Shown in pieces: positions 5,954 through 15,174 of a stretch of DNA of 41,741 bases (position 1 is the first letter of the stretch; the number at the start of each line of letters is the position of its first letter). The DNA is taken from assembly GCA_051652785.1 (NCBI GenBank), contig JBOFUX010000029.1:1-41741 (forward strand), in the 5' to 3' direction. A program made the position numbers and the translations under genes. This stretch comes from JAGNZR01 sp051652785. GTDB taxonomy: Bacteria; Fusobacteriota; Fusobacteriia; Fusobacteriales; Fusobacteriaceae. Below the pieces are notes generated by a model. The model saw only the letters and a list, made by a program, of their open reading frames with translations, did not search any database and was not told the origin of the DNA.

Positions 5954-8527
5954 ATGTCAAGTAGTATTGAAAATACTTTAGATGCAATAAGTAATAGATA
6001 TATAGAAGATGAAATGAAAGAATCTTATTTAGATTATTCAATGAGTGTTATTGTAAGTAGAGCACTTCCAGATGTAAGAGATGGATTAAAACCAGTTCAT
6101 AGAAGAGTTTTGTTTGCTATGAACGAAATGGGAATGACTCATGATAAGCCCCATAAAAAATCAGCTAGAATAGTTGGAGAAGTTTTAGGAAAGTATCATC
6201 CCCATGGAGACTCTTCAGTTTATAACACAATGGTAAGAATGGCACAAGAATTTAGTTATAGATACCCATTAGTTGATGGGCATGGAAATTTTGGTTCAAT
6301 AGATGGAGATTCTGCTGCAGCAATGAGATATACAGAGGCTAGAATGTCAAAAATTACAAGTGAACTGTTAGATGATATAGATAAAAATACAGTTGAATGG
6401 AGAAAAAACTTTGATGATTCACTAGATGAGCCAACAGTGCTTCCAGCAAGAATTCCTCATTTATTACTAAATGGAGCTACAGGAATAGCGGTGGGAATGG
6501 CAACAAATATTCCACCTCATAATTTAAGAGAGATTTGTGATGGCGTTTTAGCTCTTGTAGAAAATAAAGATATTGATCCTAGAGAACTTATTCATTATAT
6601 AAAAGGACCTGATTTCCCCACTGGTGGAATAATAGATGGAACTAAAGGAATTTATGATGCATATTTAACAGGTAGAGGAAGAGTTCGTGTTAGAGGAAAA
6701 GTTGAAATAGAAGAAGGTAAATCAGGAAAAGCGACTATAATAATAAAAGAAATTCCCTATCAACTTAATAAATCTTCTCTTATAGAGAAAATTGCGGAAC
6801 TTGTAAAAGAAAAAAAAATTACTGGAATAACAGATTTAAGAGATGAGTCTGATAGAGATGGAATTAGAGTTGTAATAGAATTAAAAAAAGGTGAAGAACC
6901 AGAATTAATATTAAATAAACTTTATAAGTTTACAGAACTTCAAAATACTTTTGGAATAATATTATTGGCTCTTTGCAATAATGTCCCAAAAGTAATGACT
7001 CTAAAAGAAATTTTGGAAGAGTATTTAAAACATAGAGTGAATGTTATTGTTAGAAGGACTCAATTTGATCTTGATAAAGCAGAAAAAAGATCCCATATTT
7101 TGTTAGGATTTAAAATTGCTTTAGAAAATATAGATAGAATAATTGAAATGATTAGAGCCTCAACAGATGCAAATATAGCAAGAGAAAATTTAATATCTAA
7201 GTATTCATTTAGTGAAGTACAAGCTAAAGCAATATTGGAATTAAGATTACAACGGCTTACTGGAATGGAGAAAGCTAAAATTGAGAATGAATATAATGAG
7301 ATTCAAAAAATTATAATAGATTTAAAAGATATTTTAGCTAATGAAGCAAGAGTTTATGATATAATAAAAACAGACCTTATAGAGATAAAAGAAAAATATT
7401 CAGACGAGAGAAGAACACAAATAGAACAAGAAAGACTGGATATAAATGCGGAGGATTTAATAAAAGATGAAGATGTAATAATAACTGTTACTAGAAAAGG
7501 TTATGTAAAAAGAATGGAAGTAAATAAATATAGAGCACAAAAAAGAGGAGGAAAAGGAGTTTCTACTCAAAATACAGTTGAAGATGATTTTGTTGAAAGT
7601 ATTTATTCTGCTTCAAACTTAAATAGCTTAATGATTTTTACAGATAAGGGAAGAGTTTTCAATCTAAAAGTATATGAAATTCCAGATTTTTCAAAGCAGT
7701 CTCGAGGAAAACTAATTGCTAATATAATTAAATTAGATGAAAATGAAAAAGTTAGATCTATAATTAAAGTTACAGAGTTTTCAGAGCATAGAAGTGTTGT
7801 ATTTGCTACTAAAAAAGGAACAATAAAGAAAACTAGCTTAGACGCATTTAAAAATTTAAGAAGTAACGGAATAAAAGCAATAAAACTTCGAGAAGATGAT
7901 GATATAATCTATGTAGGACTTATGGATAATGAACAAGATCAGATGTTTATGGCGACTAAACATGGTCATGCAATAAGATTCTGTATGGGTGAGATAAGAG
8001 AAATAGGTAGAAATGCCTCTGGAGTTAAAGGTATTTCTCTTAAAATTGATGATGAGATAGTTACTGCTTCTATACTAAAAGATCAAAAAACAATTTTAAC
8101 AGTGACGGAAAAAGGTTTTGGAAAGCGTACCAATATGGGAGAATATCCACTTCAAGGTAGAGCAGGAAAAGGAGTTATAAATATAAGATGTAACGAAAAG
8201 ACAGGAGATGTAGTTTCAGTTACTCCAGTGGAAGGAGATGAAGAAATAATGGCTATAACTTCATCTGGTGTAGTTATTAGAACTCCCGCTGAAAAAATAT
8301 CTATATACGGAAGAGCTACCCAAGGTATAAAAATAATGAGAATTGCTGATGATGAAAAACTTGTTTCAATCGCTAAAGTTCAAGCAGAATTAGAAGAAGA
8401 GCTTTTAGATGAGGCTGACGGTTTGAATAATTTAGAAGAAAAAAAAGATGATATAATTATTATTGAAAATAATAAAGATGATGAAGAGTTTGAAATGGAG
8501 ATATTATCAGAAAGTAATAATGATTAA
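5954..8527 (+). CDS. gyrA: DNA gyrase subunit A
   Basis: An 857-residue breakage-reunion subunit of gyrase. The active-site Tyr126 lies in AAMRYTEARM, and the winged-helix and tower regions follow. The C-terminal beta-pinwheel begins about residue 510 and carries the GyrA box QKRGGKG, needed for DNA wrapping. The last 45 or so residues form a very acidic Asp/Glu tail, as in several gyrases that regulate wrapping. The quinolone region reads HPHGDSSVYN. Ser87 (E. coli Ser83) is kept, but residue 91 (E. coli Asp87) is Asn. The ATG at 5954 follows GGAGGA at 5942-5947. The 26-bp gap to the next gene makes read-through likely. Confidence 0.97.
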   Translation: MSSSIENTLDAISNRYIEDEMKESYLDYSMSVIVSRALPDVRDGLKPVHRRVLFAMNEMGMTHDKPHKKSARIVGEVLGKYHPHGDSSVYNTMVRMAQEFSYRYPLVDGHGNFGSIDGDSAAAMRYTEARMSKITSELLDDIDKNTVEWRKNFDDSLDEPTVLPARIPHLLLNGATGIAVGMATNIPPHNLREICDGVLALVENKDIDPRELIHYIKGPDFPTGGIIDGTKGIYDAYLTGRGRVRVRGKVEIEEGKSGKATIIIKEIPYQLNKSSLIEKIAELVKEKKITGITDLRDESDRDGIRVVIELKKGEEPELILNKLYKFTELQNTFGIILLALCNNVPKVMTLKEILEEYLKHRVNVIVRRTQFDLDKAEKRSHILLGFKIALENIDRIIEMIRASTDANIARENLISKYSFSEVQAKAILELRLQRLTGMEKAKIENEYNEIQKIIIDLKDILANEARVYDIIKTDLIEIKEKYSDERRTQIEQERLDINAEDLIKDEDVIITVTRKGYVKRMEVNKYRAQKRGGKGVSTQNTVEDDFVESIYSASNLNSLMIFTDKGRVFNLKVYEIPDFSKQSRGKLIANIIKLDENEKVRSIIKVTEFSEHRSVVFATKKGTIKKTSLDAFKNLRSNGIKAIKLREDDDIIYVGLMDNEQDQMFMATKHGHAIRFCMGEIREIGRNASGVKGISLKIDDEIVTASILKDQKTILTVTEKGFGKRTNMGEYPLQGRAGKGVINIRCNEKTGDVVSVTPVEGDEEIMAITSSGVVIRTPAEKISIYGRATQGIKIMRIADDEKLVSIAKVQAELEEELLDEADGLNNLEEKKDDIIIIENNKDDEEFEMEILSESNND

Positions 8528-8552
8528 TTTTTAGTTAAATTTAGGAGGTTTT

Positions 8553-9326
8553 ATGAAAAAAGCTTTAGTTTTATTTGGAAATGGAGAGAATATTGAGAAT
8601 ATAGAAAAAATAATTGAAAGTTGTAAATATTTAAAAGAGCAATTTAATTTTTCTATATCAGGACTTTTTCTTAGTGACATAAGAGCGGAAGCTATCCTAG
8701 GTCAAGGAATTGATGGAATGATTTTGGATTCAACTAGAAGTACTTTAACAGAAGATTGGATTTATTTTGAACAAGAGGGAATGGATAATATTAAAAAAAA
8801 ATTAAAAGAAAATAATCTTCAAATGGAAATGATACATGAAATTGGTATAACAAGGGAAACAATAAATGAATATATGAAATCTAGTGATTTACTTATATTA
8901 GGAAAAACGACCTTAACTTCAGATATTTTAATTGAGGTTTTAAAAGAAAATTATAAGTCTATTATAATTTTAGGTAATGAAAAATTAGATTTTTCTAATC
9001 TTTATATAGCTAATGATGATGGAATAAAAGTAAATAGAAGTTGTTATAGTTTTATGAATATTTTTCCAAATTTTAATAATTTTAATTCTTTTTCTTTAGT
9101 ATCAGAAGAAAAAATAAATATTTTAAATAAATATTTAAATGAAAAAGATAAAAATGTTAATGAAATAAAGATAAAAACTAAAGAAGAATTAATAGAAAAA
9201 TTGGCAGAAAAAACAGGTCTTCTTATTATGGGAAATTTAAGTCGTTCTTATTTCTTCAAAAAAATAACAAGAAAAACAGGACTTAAATTATTAGAAAAAG
9301 TTAATATGTCAATATATATAGGTTAA
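8553..9326 (+). CDS. UspA-like protein, probable tandem domain
   Basis: A 257-residue soluble protein with no signal peptide. It appears to be two degenerate universal-stress-protein folds. The first half ends with SSDLLILGKTTLTSDILIEVL and then KSIIIL. The second ends with LLIMGNLSRSYFFKKITRKTG and then MSIYIG, which matches the USP pattern of a hydrophobic strand, G-x-x-x-R-S loop, helix and final strand. The ATP-loop glycines are poorly conserved, so nucleotide binding is uncertain. The ATG follows TAGGAGG at 8541-8547. It is packed between gyrA and the phosphodiesterase gene, suggesting a shared transcript. Family-level assignment is by fold pattern only; no specific function is proposed. 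Confidence 0.55.
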   Translation: MKKALVLFGNGENIENIEKIIESCKYLKEQFNFSISGLFLSDIRAEAILGQGIDGMILDSTRSTLTEDWIYFEQEGMDNIKKKLKENNLQMEMIHEIGITRETINEYMKSSDLLILGKTTLTSDILIEVLKENYKSIIILGNEKLDFSNLYIANDDGIKVNRSCYSFMNIFPNFNNFNSFSLVSEEKINILNKYLNEKDKNVNEIKIKTKEELIEKLAEKTGLLIMGNLSRSYFFKKITRKTGLKLLEKVNMSIYIG

Positions 9327-9329
9327 AAT

Positions 9330-9794
9330 ATGAAGATATTAGTTTTATCAGACTCTCATGGGAGAGAAGAATCTATAATAAATCTTTTTGAAAAAGAGCA
9401 ACCTGATACTCTTATTTTTCTTGGAGATTGTACAGAAGACATAGAAAATTTAATGTATATATACAATAATATAAAAAAAATTATAGTTAAGGGTAATTGT
9501 GATTTTTATGATAAAAAAAATAAAGAAGAGATGACAATTAAGTTAGAAAATATTGTTTTTTTTCTAACTCACGGTCATCTATATGATGTTAAAAATACTT
9601 ATGATACCTTAATAAAAAAATCTCAAGAATTAAAAGTTAACATAGCTATATTTGGTCATACTCATAGAAAAGAATTATTTATGAAAGATAAAATTTATTA
9701 TTTTAACCCAGGAGCCTTAAAAAATAATAGTTATGGGATAATTATTATTGAAAATGGAAAGGTTAAAATTGAACATAAGTACATAGTTTATTAG
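9330..9794 (+). CDS. YfcE/MJ0936-type metallophosphodiesterase
   Basis: A 154-residue calcineurin-like phosphoesterase. All metal-binding motifs are in order: DSH (Asp8, His10), GD (Asp33), GNCD (Asn56), THGH (His81, His83) and GHTH (His110, His112). Family members hydrolyse phosphodiesters with two divalent metal ions; the physiological substrate is usually unknown. The start lies 3 bp after the stop of the UspA-like gene and has only a weak ribosome site, consistent with translational coupling. pheS follows 24 bp downstream. Confidence 0.88.
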   Translation: MKILVLSDSHGREESIINLFEKEQPDTLIFLGDCTEDIENLMYIYNNIKKIIVKGNCDFYDKKNKEEMTIKLENIVFFLTHGHLYDVKNTYDTLIKKSQELKVNIAIFGHTHRKELFMKDKIYYFNPGALKNNSYGIIIIENGKVKIEHKYIVY

Positions 9795-9818
9795 TGCAGT
9801 AAATATTGGAGGAAATAA

Positions 9819-10835
9819 ATGAAAGAAATAGTAGCAACAATAAGAAAAACTTCGTTAGAAGGCATAGAAAAAGCTACTTCCATGCAAGAAATAGAAGAGA
9901 TTAGAATAAAACTTCTAGGAAAAAAAGGAGAGATAACAGAACTTTCTAAAAAAATGAAAGAACTGTCTCAGGAAGAAAGACCATTATTTGGACAAACTTT
10001 GAATGAACTTAGAGATGTTATAACAGCTAATTTAGAAATAAAAAAAGAAAAATTAAAAACTATTGAAAATAATCTTAAACTATCTAAAGAAGTATTGGAT
10101 ATAACTTTACCCGGTAAAGGAATAGAAGTAGGAAAAGAGCACCCAATAACAGAAACAACAACATTTTTAAAAAATATTTTCATGAATATGGGATTTGATG
10201 TATCAGAAGGTCCTGAAATAGAGAAAACAGAATATAATTTTGATGCTTTAAATATTCCAGAATCTCATCCTTCAAGAAATTGGCAAGATACATTTTATAT
10301 TAAAGAAAATGAAGTGCTTAGAACTCATACATCACCAGTTCAAGTAAGATATATGTTGGAAAATAAGCCACCATTTAGAATGATTTGCCCGGGAAAAGTG
10401 TATCGTTCGGACTATGATGTTTCCCATACACCTATGTTTCATCAATTAGAAGGACTTATGGTTGGAGATAATATATCTTTTGCAAATTTAAAAGGAATAA
10501 TGACTGAATTTGTAAAAAAAGTTTTTGGAGAAACAAAAGTGAGATTTAGACCTCATTTTTTTCCATTTACAGAACCTAGTGCAGAAATGGATGTACAATG
10601 TGTCATATGTAAAGGTACAGGATGTAGATTATGTAAGAATAGTGGTTGGTTAGAGATAATGGGATGTGGAATGGTTGATCCAGAAGTATTAAAAGCAGTG
10701 AAATATGATACTGATAAATATACAGGATTTGCTTTTGGAATGGGACTAGAAAGAATAACCATGTTAAGACATGGGATAGATGACCTGAGAGCTTTTTTTG
10801 AAAATGACGTTAGATTCTTGAGACAATTTAAATAA
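9819..10835 (+). CDS. pheS: Phenylalanine--tRNA ligase alpha subunit
   Basis: The catalytic subunit of the alpha2-beta2 class II synthetase that charges tRNA-Phe, 338 residues (normal). The N-terminal coiled-coil arm spans about residues 1-95. Class II motif 2 is seen in FRMICPGKVYRSDYDVSHTP, and motif 3 in GFAFGMGLERITMLRHGI. An HQLEGLMV segment precedes the phenylalanine pocket, and a CxxCxGxGCRLC cysteine cluster occurs near residues 262-274. The start ATG follows GGAGGAAATA at 9808-9817. No T-box leader is visible in the 24-bp spacer. It is followed by pheT. Confidence 0.97.
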   Translation: MKEIVATIRKTSLEGIEKATSMQEIEEIRIKLLGKKGEITELSKKMKELSQEERPLFGQTLNELRDVITANLEIKKEKLKTIENNLKLSKEVLDITLPGKGIEVGKEHPITETTTFLKNIFMNMGFDVSEGPEIEKTEYNFDALNIPESHPSRNWQDTFYIKENEVLRTHTSPVQVRYMLENKPPFRMICPGKVYRSDYDVSHTPMFHQLEGLMVGDNISFANLKGIMTEFVKKVFGETKVRFRPHFFPFTEPSAEMDVQCVICKGTGCRLCKNSGWLEIMGCGMVDPEVLKAVKYDTDKYTGFAFGMGLERITMLRHGIDDLRAFFENDVRFLRQFK

Positions 10836-10851
10836 AAAAGAATGAAAATAA

Positions 10852-10875
10852 TGTGTATATAGACAAAAATAAAAC
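10852..10875 (+). other. Possible diverged repeat-like element in the pheS-pheT gap
   Basis: The 80-bp spacer between pheS and pheT contains TATAGACAAA (10857-10866), a 10-mer also present in repeat copy 1 near position 25, followed by a similar A+T tail. The TTATTG half is absent, so membership in the repeat family is doubtful. pheS and pheT are normally much closer together. Confidence 0.2.
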
Positions 10876-10915
10876 TCAAGAATAGGAATTTTTAATAACG
10901 GGAGTAGTGACTAAA

Positions 10916-13303
10916 ATGTTAATATCATTAGATTGGTTAAAACAATATATAGATATAAAAGAAGAGATAAACGAGTTAGAAAATAGTTTAACAATGATAG
11001 GTCAAGAAGTTGAAGGAAAAGAAATCCAAGGAAAGGATTTAAATAATATTGTTATAGGAAAAATTATAGAGTTTAACAAACACGCTGAGGCAGAAAAATT
11101 AACAGTTTTAAAAGTTGATATTGGAAATGAAGAAATTTTACAAATAGTTTGTGGTGCCCCTAATCATAAATTAAATGACTGTGTTGTTGTTGCTAAAATA
11201 GGAGCTATTTTACCTGGTAATTTTAAAATAAAGAAAAATAAAATAAGAGGGATTGAATCTTGTGGAATGCTTTGTTCTGAAGTAGAGCTAGGACTAGGAA
11301 CCGAAGGCGACGGAATAATAATTTTACCAAAAACTGAAGAAATAGGTAAAGAATATAGAGAATATTTAGGATTAAATGATGTTGTATTTAAACTTGAAAT
11401 AACTCCAAATAGACCTGATTGTTTATCTCATATAGGAATAGCAAGAGAGATATCAGCTTATTATAAAAGAAAAATAAAATATCCTATAATTTCTATAAAA
11501 GAAGTCGTAGAACATATAGGAAACAATTTAACAGTTAAACTAGAGGATAAATTAAGATGTAAGGACTATGTTGCAAGATATATAAAAAATGTATCTGTAA
11601 AAGAATCCCCTGATTGGCTAAAAAAAAGGATACTCTCTATGGGGTTAAAACCTATTAACAATATAGTTGATATATCTAATTTCATAATGTTTGAATATAA
11701 TCAGCCTATTCATATTTTTGATGCTGACAAAATATATAATGCAACGCTTATTATAAGAGAAGCGAAAAAAGGTGAAAAAATAGTAACCTTAGATGGAGTA
11801 GAACGAGAATTAGATGGAGAGTTGGTAGTTGCCGATTCTCAAAAACCATTAGCTATAGCAGGAATATTAGGAGATAAAGATAGTGGTGTTGATGAAAATA
11901 CAAAAAATATTTTAATAGAGGTAGCGTATTATACACCAGAAAATATAAGGAAAACTTCTAAGAAATTAGGAATATCAACTGAAGCTTCATATAGATTCGA
12001 AAGAGGTCTTGATCGTGGAAATTTAATTACTGTAGTTGATAGAGCTAGCCATCTTATAAATGAGGCTGCAGGTGGTCAAATACTAAAAGGGATAATAAAT
12101 GAATCGGTAGAAAAAGTAGCAAAAGTGGAAATTCCTTTAAATATAGATAAACTTAATAAATTTATAGGAAAAGAGATTACATTTGAAGAGGTTGGTTTTA
12201 TTTTAACAAATTTAAATCTTGAAATAAAAATAATAAATAAAAAAGATATACTAGTAATTCCACCAACATACAGAAAAGACTTAACAAGAACAGAAGATTT
12301 ATATGAAGAAGTTATTAGAATGCATGGTTTTGAAAATATTGAGGATAAAATGCCTATTGAAAATATTGCTCCTGGAAAAAAAGATAAAGTTGTTGAATTA
12401 GTAGACAATGTAAAAAATACTTTAAAAAACTGTGGTTTACAAGAAGTAATAAACTATAGTTTTATTTCCCAAAAAGCAATAGAAATAATGGGAATTAAAG
12501 AAAAAACTATTGAAATATTAAATCCAATAAATGATGATTTTAAAATTATGAGACCAACTTTGATCTATAGTTTACTATCTAATATAAGAGATAATTTTAA
12601 TAGAAATCAAGATAGTTTAAAATTTTATGAAGTTTCAAAAGTCTTTTTTCCGGCAGAAAGCTTAGCTAAAGAAGAATATAGAATTGGAATAGCTATTTCA
12701 GGAAAAAATAGTAGAGGTTTATGGGATATAAAACCTGAATCTTATGATTTTTATTCATTAAAAGGTTATGTTGAAAAACTATTTGAAAAATTAGGAATCA
12801 ATAAATATCAAATAAATAAATCTGAAAATCAGAATTTTCATCCTGGAAGATCAGGGGATATTTATATTGGAAAAGAGTATATTGGAACTTTTGGTGAAAT
12901 ACATCCTAATCTATCAGAGAAAATGGAAATAAAAAAAGACAGAGTGTATATTGCAGAGTTTAATCTAGCACTTATGGAAAAATATATGAAGCCAAAGATA
13001 AAATATGAAAAAATAGTTAAATATCCAGAAGTTACTAGAGATTTAGCAATTATATTGGATGATTCAGTCTTAGTTGGTAATATGATAAATGAAATAAAAA
13101 AGGTTTCACCTTTAGTGGAAAATGTTGATATATTTGATATTTATAAAAGTGAAACTATTCAAAGCGGAAAAAAATCTGTTGCTATATCTTTTGTTTTAAG
13201 AAATAAATTGGGAACTTTAGAAGAAAAAGAGATTCAAGAAGTTACAAACAAAATTCTTAACTTATTAGATAAAACATATGGTGGACAAATAAGACAAATA
13301 TAA
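10916..13303 (+). CDS. pheT: Phenylalanine--tRNA ligase beta subunit
   Basis: The 795-residue structural and editing subunit of PheRS. An N-terminal OB-fold tRNA-binding domain covers about residues 40-150 (VCGAPNHKLNDCVVVAKIGAIL). The B3/B4 editing domain spans roughly 210-375 and contains the motif EASYRFERG nearby. The B5 domain follows at about 400-475, then the catalytic-like core, and a ferredoxin-fold anticodon-binding domain occupies the last 90 or so residues (KYPEVTRDLAIILDDS onward). The start is taken as ATG 10916 because MLISLDWLKQYIDI is the family N-terminus. A GTG at 10907 in the same frame is only 2 bp from the GGAG at 10901. Editing of mischarged Tyr-tRNA is known for the family. 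Confidence 0.96.
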   Translation: MLISLDWLKQYIDIKEEINELENSLTMIGQEVEGKEIQGKDLNNIVIGKIIEFNKHAEAEKLTVLKVDIGNEEILQIVCGAPNHKLNDCVVVAKIGAILPGNFKIKKNKIRGIESCGMLCSEVELGLGTEGDGIIILPKTEEIGKEYREYLGLNDVVFKLEITPNRPDCLSHIGIAREISAYYKRKIKYPIISIKEVVEHIGNNLTVKLEDKLRCKDYVARYIKNVSVKESPDWLKKRILSMGLKPINNIVDISNFIMFEYNQPIHIFDADKIYNATLIIREAKKGEKIVTLDGVERELDGELVVADSQKPLAIAGILGDKDSGVDENTKNILIEVAYYTPENIRKTSKKLGISTEASYRFERGLDRGNLITVVDRASHLINEAAGGQILKGIINESVEKVAKVEIPLNIDKLNKFIGKEITFEEVGFILTNLNLEIKIINKKDILVIPPTYRKDLTRTEDLYEEVIRMHGFENIEDKMPIENIAPGKKDKVVELVDNVKNTLKNCGLQEVINYSFISQKAIEIMGIKEKTIEILNPINDDFKIMRPTLIYSLLSNIRDNFNRNQDSLKFYEVSKVFFPAESLAKEEYRIGIAISGKNSRGLWDIKPESYDFYSLKGYVEKLFEKLGINKYQINKSENQNFHPGRSGDIYIGKEYIGTFGEIHPNLSEKMEIKKDRVYIAEFNLALMEKYMKPKIKYEKIVKYPEVTRDLAIILDDSVLVGNMINEIKKVSPLVENVDIFDIYKSETIQSGKKSVAISFVLRNKLGTLEEKEIQEVTNKILNLLDKTYGGQIRQI

Positions 13304-13344
13304 TTAAAATATACTAAAAAAAATACTAATATTTAGGAGAGAAA

Positions 13345-14547
13345 ATGGATTCATTAAGAGAATTATTTAAAGTAGGAAATGGTCCTTCTAGTTCGCACAC
13401 TATCGGGCCTGAAAGAGCTTCAAAATTATTTAAGGCAAAACATAAAGAAATAAATCATTTTATTGTTGAACTTTACGGTTCTTTAGCTTTAACAGGAAAA
13501 GGACATTTAACAGATTGGATTATAGAAGAAAGTTTAAAACCAGCTAAAATAGAATTTGTTTGGTCTCCTGATATAGTACATTCATATCATACAAATGCAA
13601 TGAAATTTGTTGCAATAAATGATACTGGCAAAGAAGTTGATTCTTGGTTGGTTTTTTCTGTAGGTGGTGGAACTATAATGGAAGAAAATCAGGCTAGACA
13701 AGGAGCTTCAAAAGTATATAAAGAAAAAAATATGTGTGAAGTAAAAGCTTGGTGTATGAAAGAAAAAAAAGAACTTTGGGAATATGTAGAGATGAATGAA
13801 GGAAAAGAGATCTGGGAATTCTTAAAAACTATTTGGAATGCAATGGAGTCATCTGTTGAAAGAGGAATTAATAAAAGTGGGGTTTTACCTGGAACATTGA
13901 AACTTCCAAGAAGAGCTCAAACTTTCTATAGAAAAGCAAGACAAAATACTTCTAATAGCGGTTTTACAGGAAGAATTTTTGCTTATACACTAGCAGTTTC
14001 TGAAGAAAATGGTGGAGGAGGAACAGTGGTAACAGCCCCAACCTGTGGTGCTGCTGGGGTTATTCCTGGTCTTTTATATGCTTTAAAGGAAGAATATAAA
14101 CTTTCTGTAGAGGAAACTCTCAAGGGATTAGCTGTAGCAGGAATAATAGGAAATATAATAAAGGAAAATGCAACAATATCAGGAGCTGAAGGTGGCTGTC
14201 AAGCTGAAGTGGGAAGTGCTTGTGCAATGGCATCAGCAATGAGTTGTTTTCTTATGGGCGGGTCATTAGATCAAATAGAATATGCGGCAGAGGTAGGATT
14301 GGAGCATCACTTAGGACTAACTTGTGATCCTGTTGGTGGTTATGTTCAAATACCATGTATTGAGAGAAATGCTGTTGCAGCAACAAGAGCATTAGATTCT
14401 GCTACCTATTCATTGTATACTGATGGACAGCATACAATAACATTTGATCAAGTTGTGGAAACAATGAAAATAACAGGTAGAGATTTAAAAGAAGAATATA
14501 GAGAAACCTCTCTAGGTGGACTAGCAAGACTACAAACAGAATGTTAG
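13345..14547 (+). CDS. sdaA: L-serine dehydratase, iron-sulfur, single chain
   Basis: A 400-residue enzyme that deaminates L-serine to pyruvate and ammonia with a [4Fe-4S] cluster acting as Lewis acid. The N-terminal beta domain starts with the hallmark GNGPSSSHTIGPERA, and the alpha domain (about 165-400) has TCGAAGVIPG and TCDPVGGYVQIPCIERNA. Candidate cluster ligands are Cys285, Cys327 and Cys338. The protein ends exactly on Cys400; in the Legionella enzyme a C-terminal Cys with the same spacing folds back as the fourth ligand. The start follows TTAGGAGAG. It fits amino-acid fermentation feeding pyruvate to ferredoxin and the Rnf complex nearby. Shorter than two-domain relatives (about 450), mainly in the N-terminal half. 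Confidence 0.92.
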   Translation: MDSLRELFKVGNGPSSSHTIGPERASKLFKAKHKEINHFIVELYGSLALTGKGHLTDWIIEESLKPAKIEFVWSPDIVHSYHTNAMKFVAINDTGKEVDSWLVFSVGGGTIMEENQARQGASKVYKEKNMCEVKAWCMKEKKELWEYVEMNEGKEIWEFLKTIWNAMESSVERGINKSGVLPGTLKLPRRAQTFYRKARQNTSNSGFTGRIFAYTLAVSEENGGGGTVVTAPTCGAAGVIPGLLYALKEEYKLSVEETLKGLAVAGIIGNIIKENATISGAEGGCQAEVGSACAMASAMSCFLMGGSLDQIEYAAEVGLEHHLGLTCDPVGGYVQIPCIERNAVAATRALDSATYSLYTDGQHTITFDQVVETMKITGRDLKEEYRETSLGGLARLQTEC

Positions 14548-14563
14548 TTGTAAGGAGTTTAAT

Positions 14564-15127
14564 ATGAAATTAGTAGTTGGTTTGGGAAATCCAGGAAAAA
14601 AATATGAAAAAACTAGACATAATATAGGATTCAGCATTGTTGAAGATTTAGGAAGAGATTTAGGAGTAAAAGATTATAAAGAAAAATTTCAAGGTCATGT
14701 AAGTGAGATAATTTATAACGGAGAAAAAATCTTAATATTAAAACCTCAGACATATATGAATCTAAGTGGTGAGTCAGTTATTTCCATTATGAATTTTTAT
14801 AAATTATCCTTTGAAGACTTAATAGTTATATATGATGATATGGACTTACCCTTAGGAAAACTTAGAATAAAAGATAAAGGAAGTTCAGGGGGTCATAATG
14901 GAGTAAAATCCATAATAAGTCATATTGGAGAAAATTTTTTAAGATTAAAGTGTGGTATAGGAAAACCTATACTAAAAGATGCAAATATTAATTTTGTTAC
15001 TAGTAATTTTAACGAAGAAGAGCAAATTTTAGTAAATGAAATGTCCAATTTATCTGTTTTATGTTTAAAAGATTTATTAAAAGAAATTTCTTTGGAAAAA
15101 ATTATGCAAAAATATAATAAGAAATAG
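14564..15127 (+). CDS. pth: Peptidyl-tRNA hydrolase
   Basis: A 187-residue enzyme that recycles tRNA by hydrolysing peptidyl-tRNA released from stalled ribosomes. The family signature is complete: GLGNPGKKYEKTRHNIGF with Asn10 and catalytic His19, KPQTYMNLSG, YDDMDLPLGKLRIK and GSSGGHNGVKS. Length is typical. The ATG follows AAGGAG at 14551-14556, 16 bp after the serine dehydratase stop. The first mscS gene begins 47 bp later. Confidence 0.96.
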   Translation: MKLVVGLGNPGKKYEKTRHNIGFSIVEDLGRDLGVKDYKEKFQGHVSEIIYNGEKILILKPQTYMNLSGESVISIMNFYKLSFEDLIVIYDDMDLPLGKLRIKDKGSSGGHNGVKSIISHIGENFLRLKCGIGKPILKDANINFVTSNFNEEEQILVNEMSNLSVLCLKDLLKEISLEKIMQKYNKK

Positions 15128-15174
15128 AATACAAACACCGATAAAAACATAAACAATAATACGGAGGAAATCAT

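Noticed and set aside
9795..9818. T-box riboswitch before pheS
   Set aside because: The spacer is only 24 bp and contains nothing but the ribosome site.
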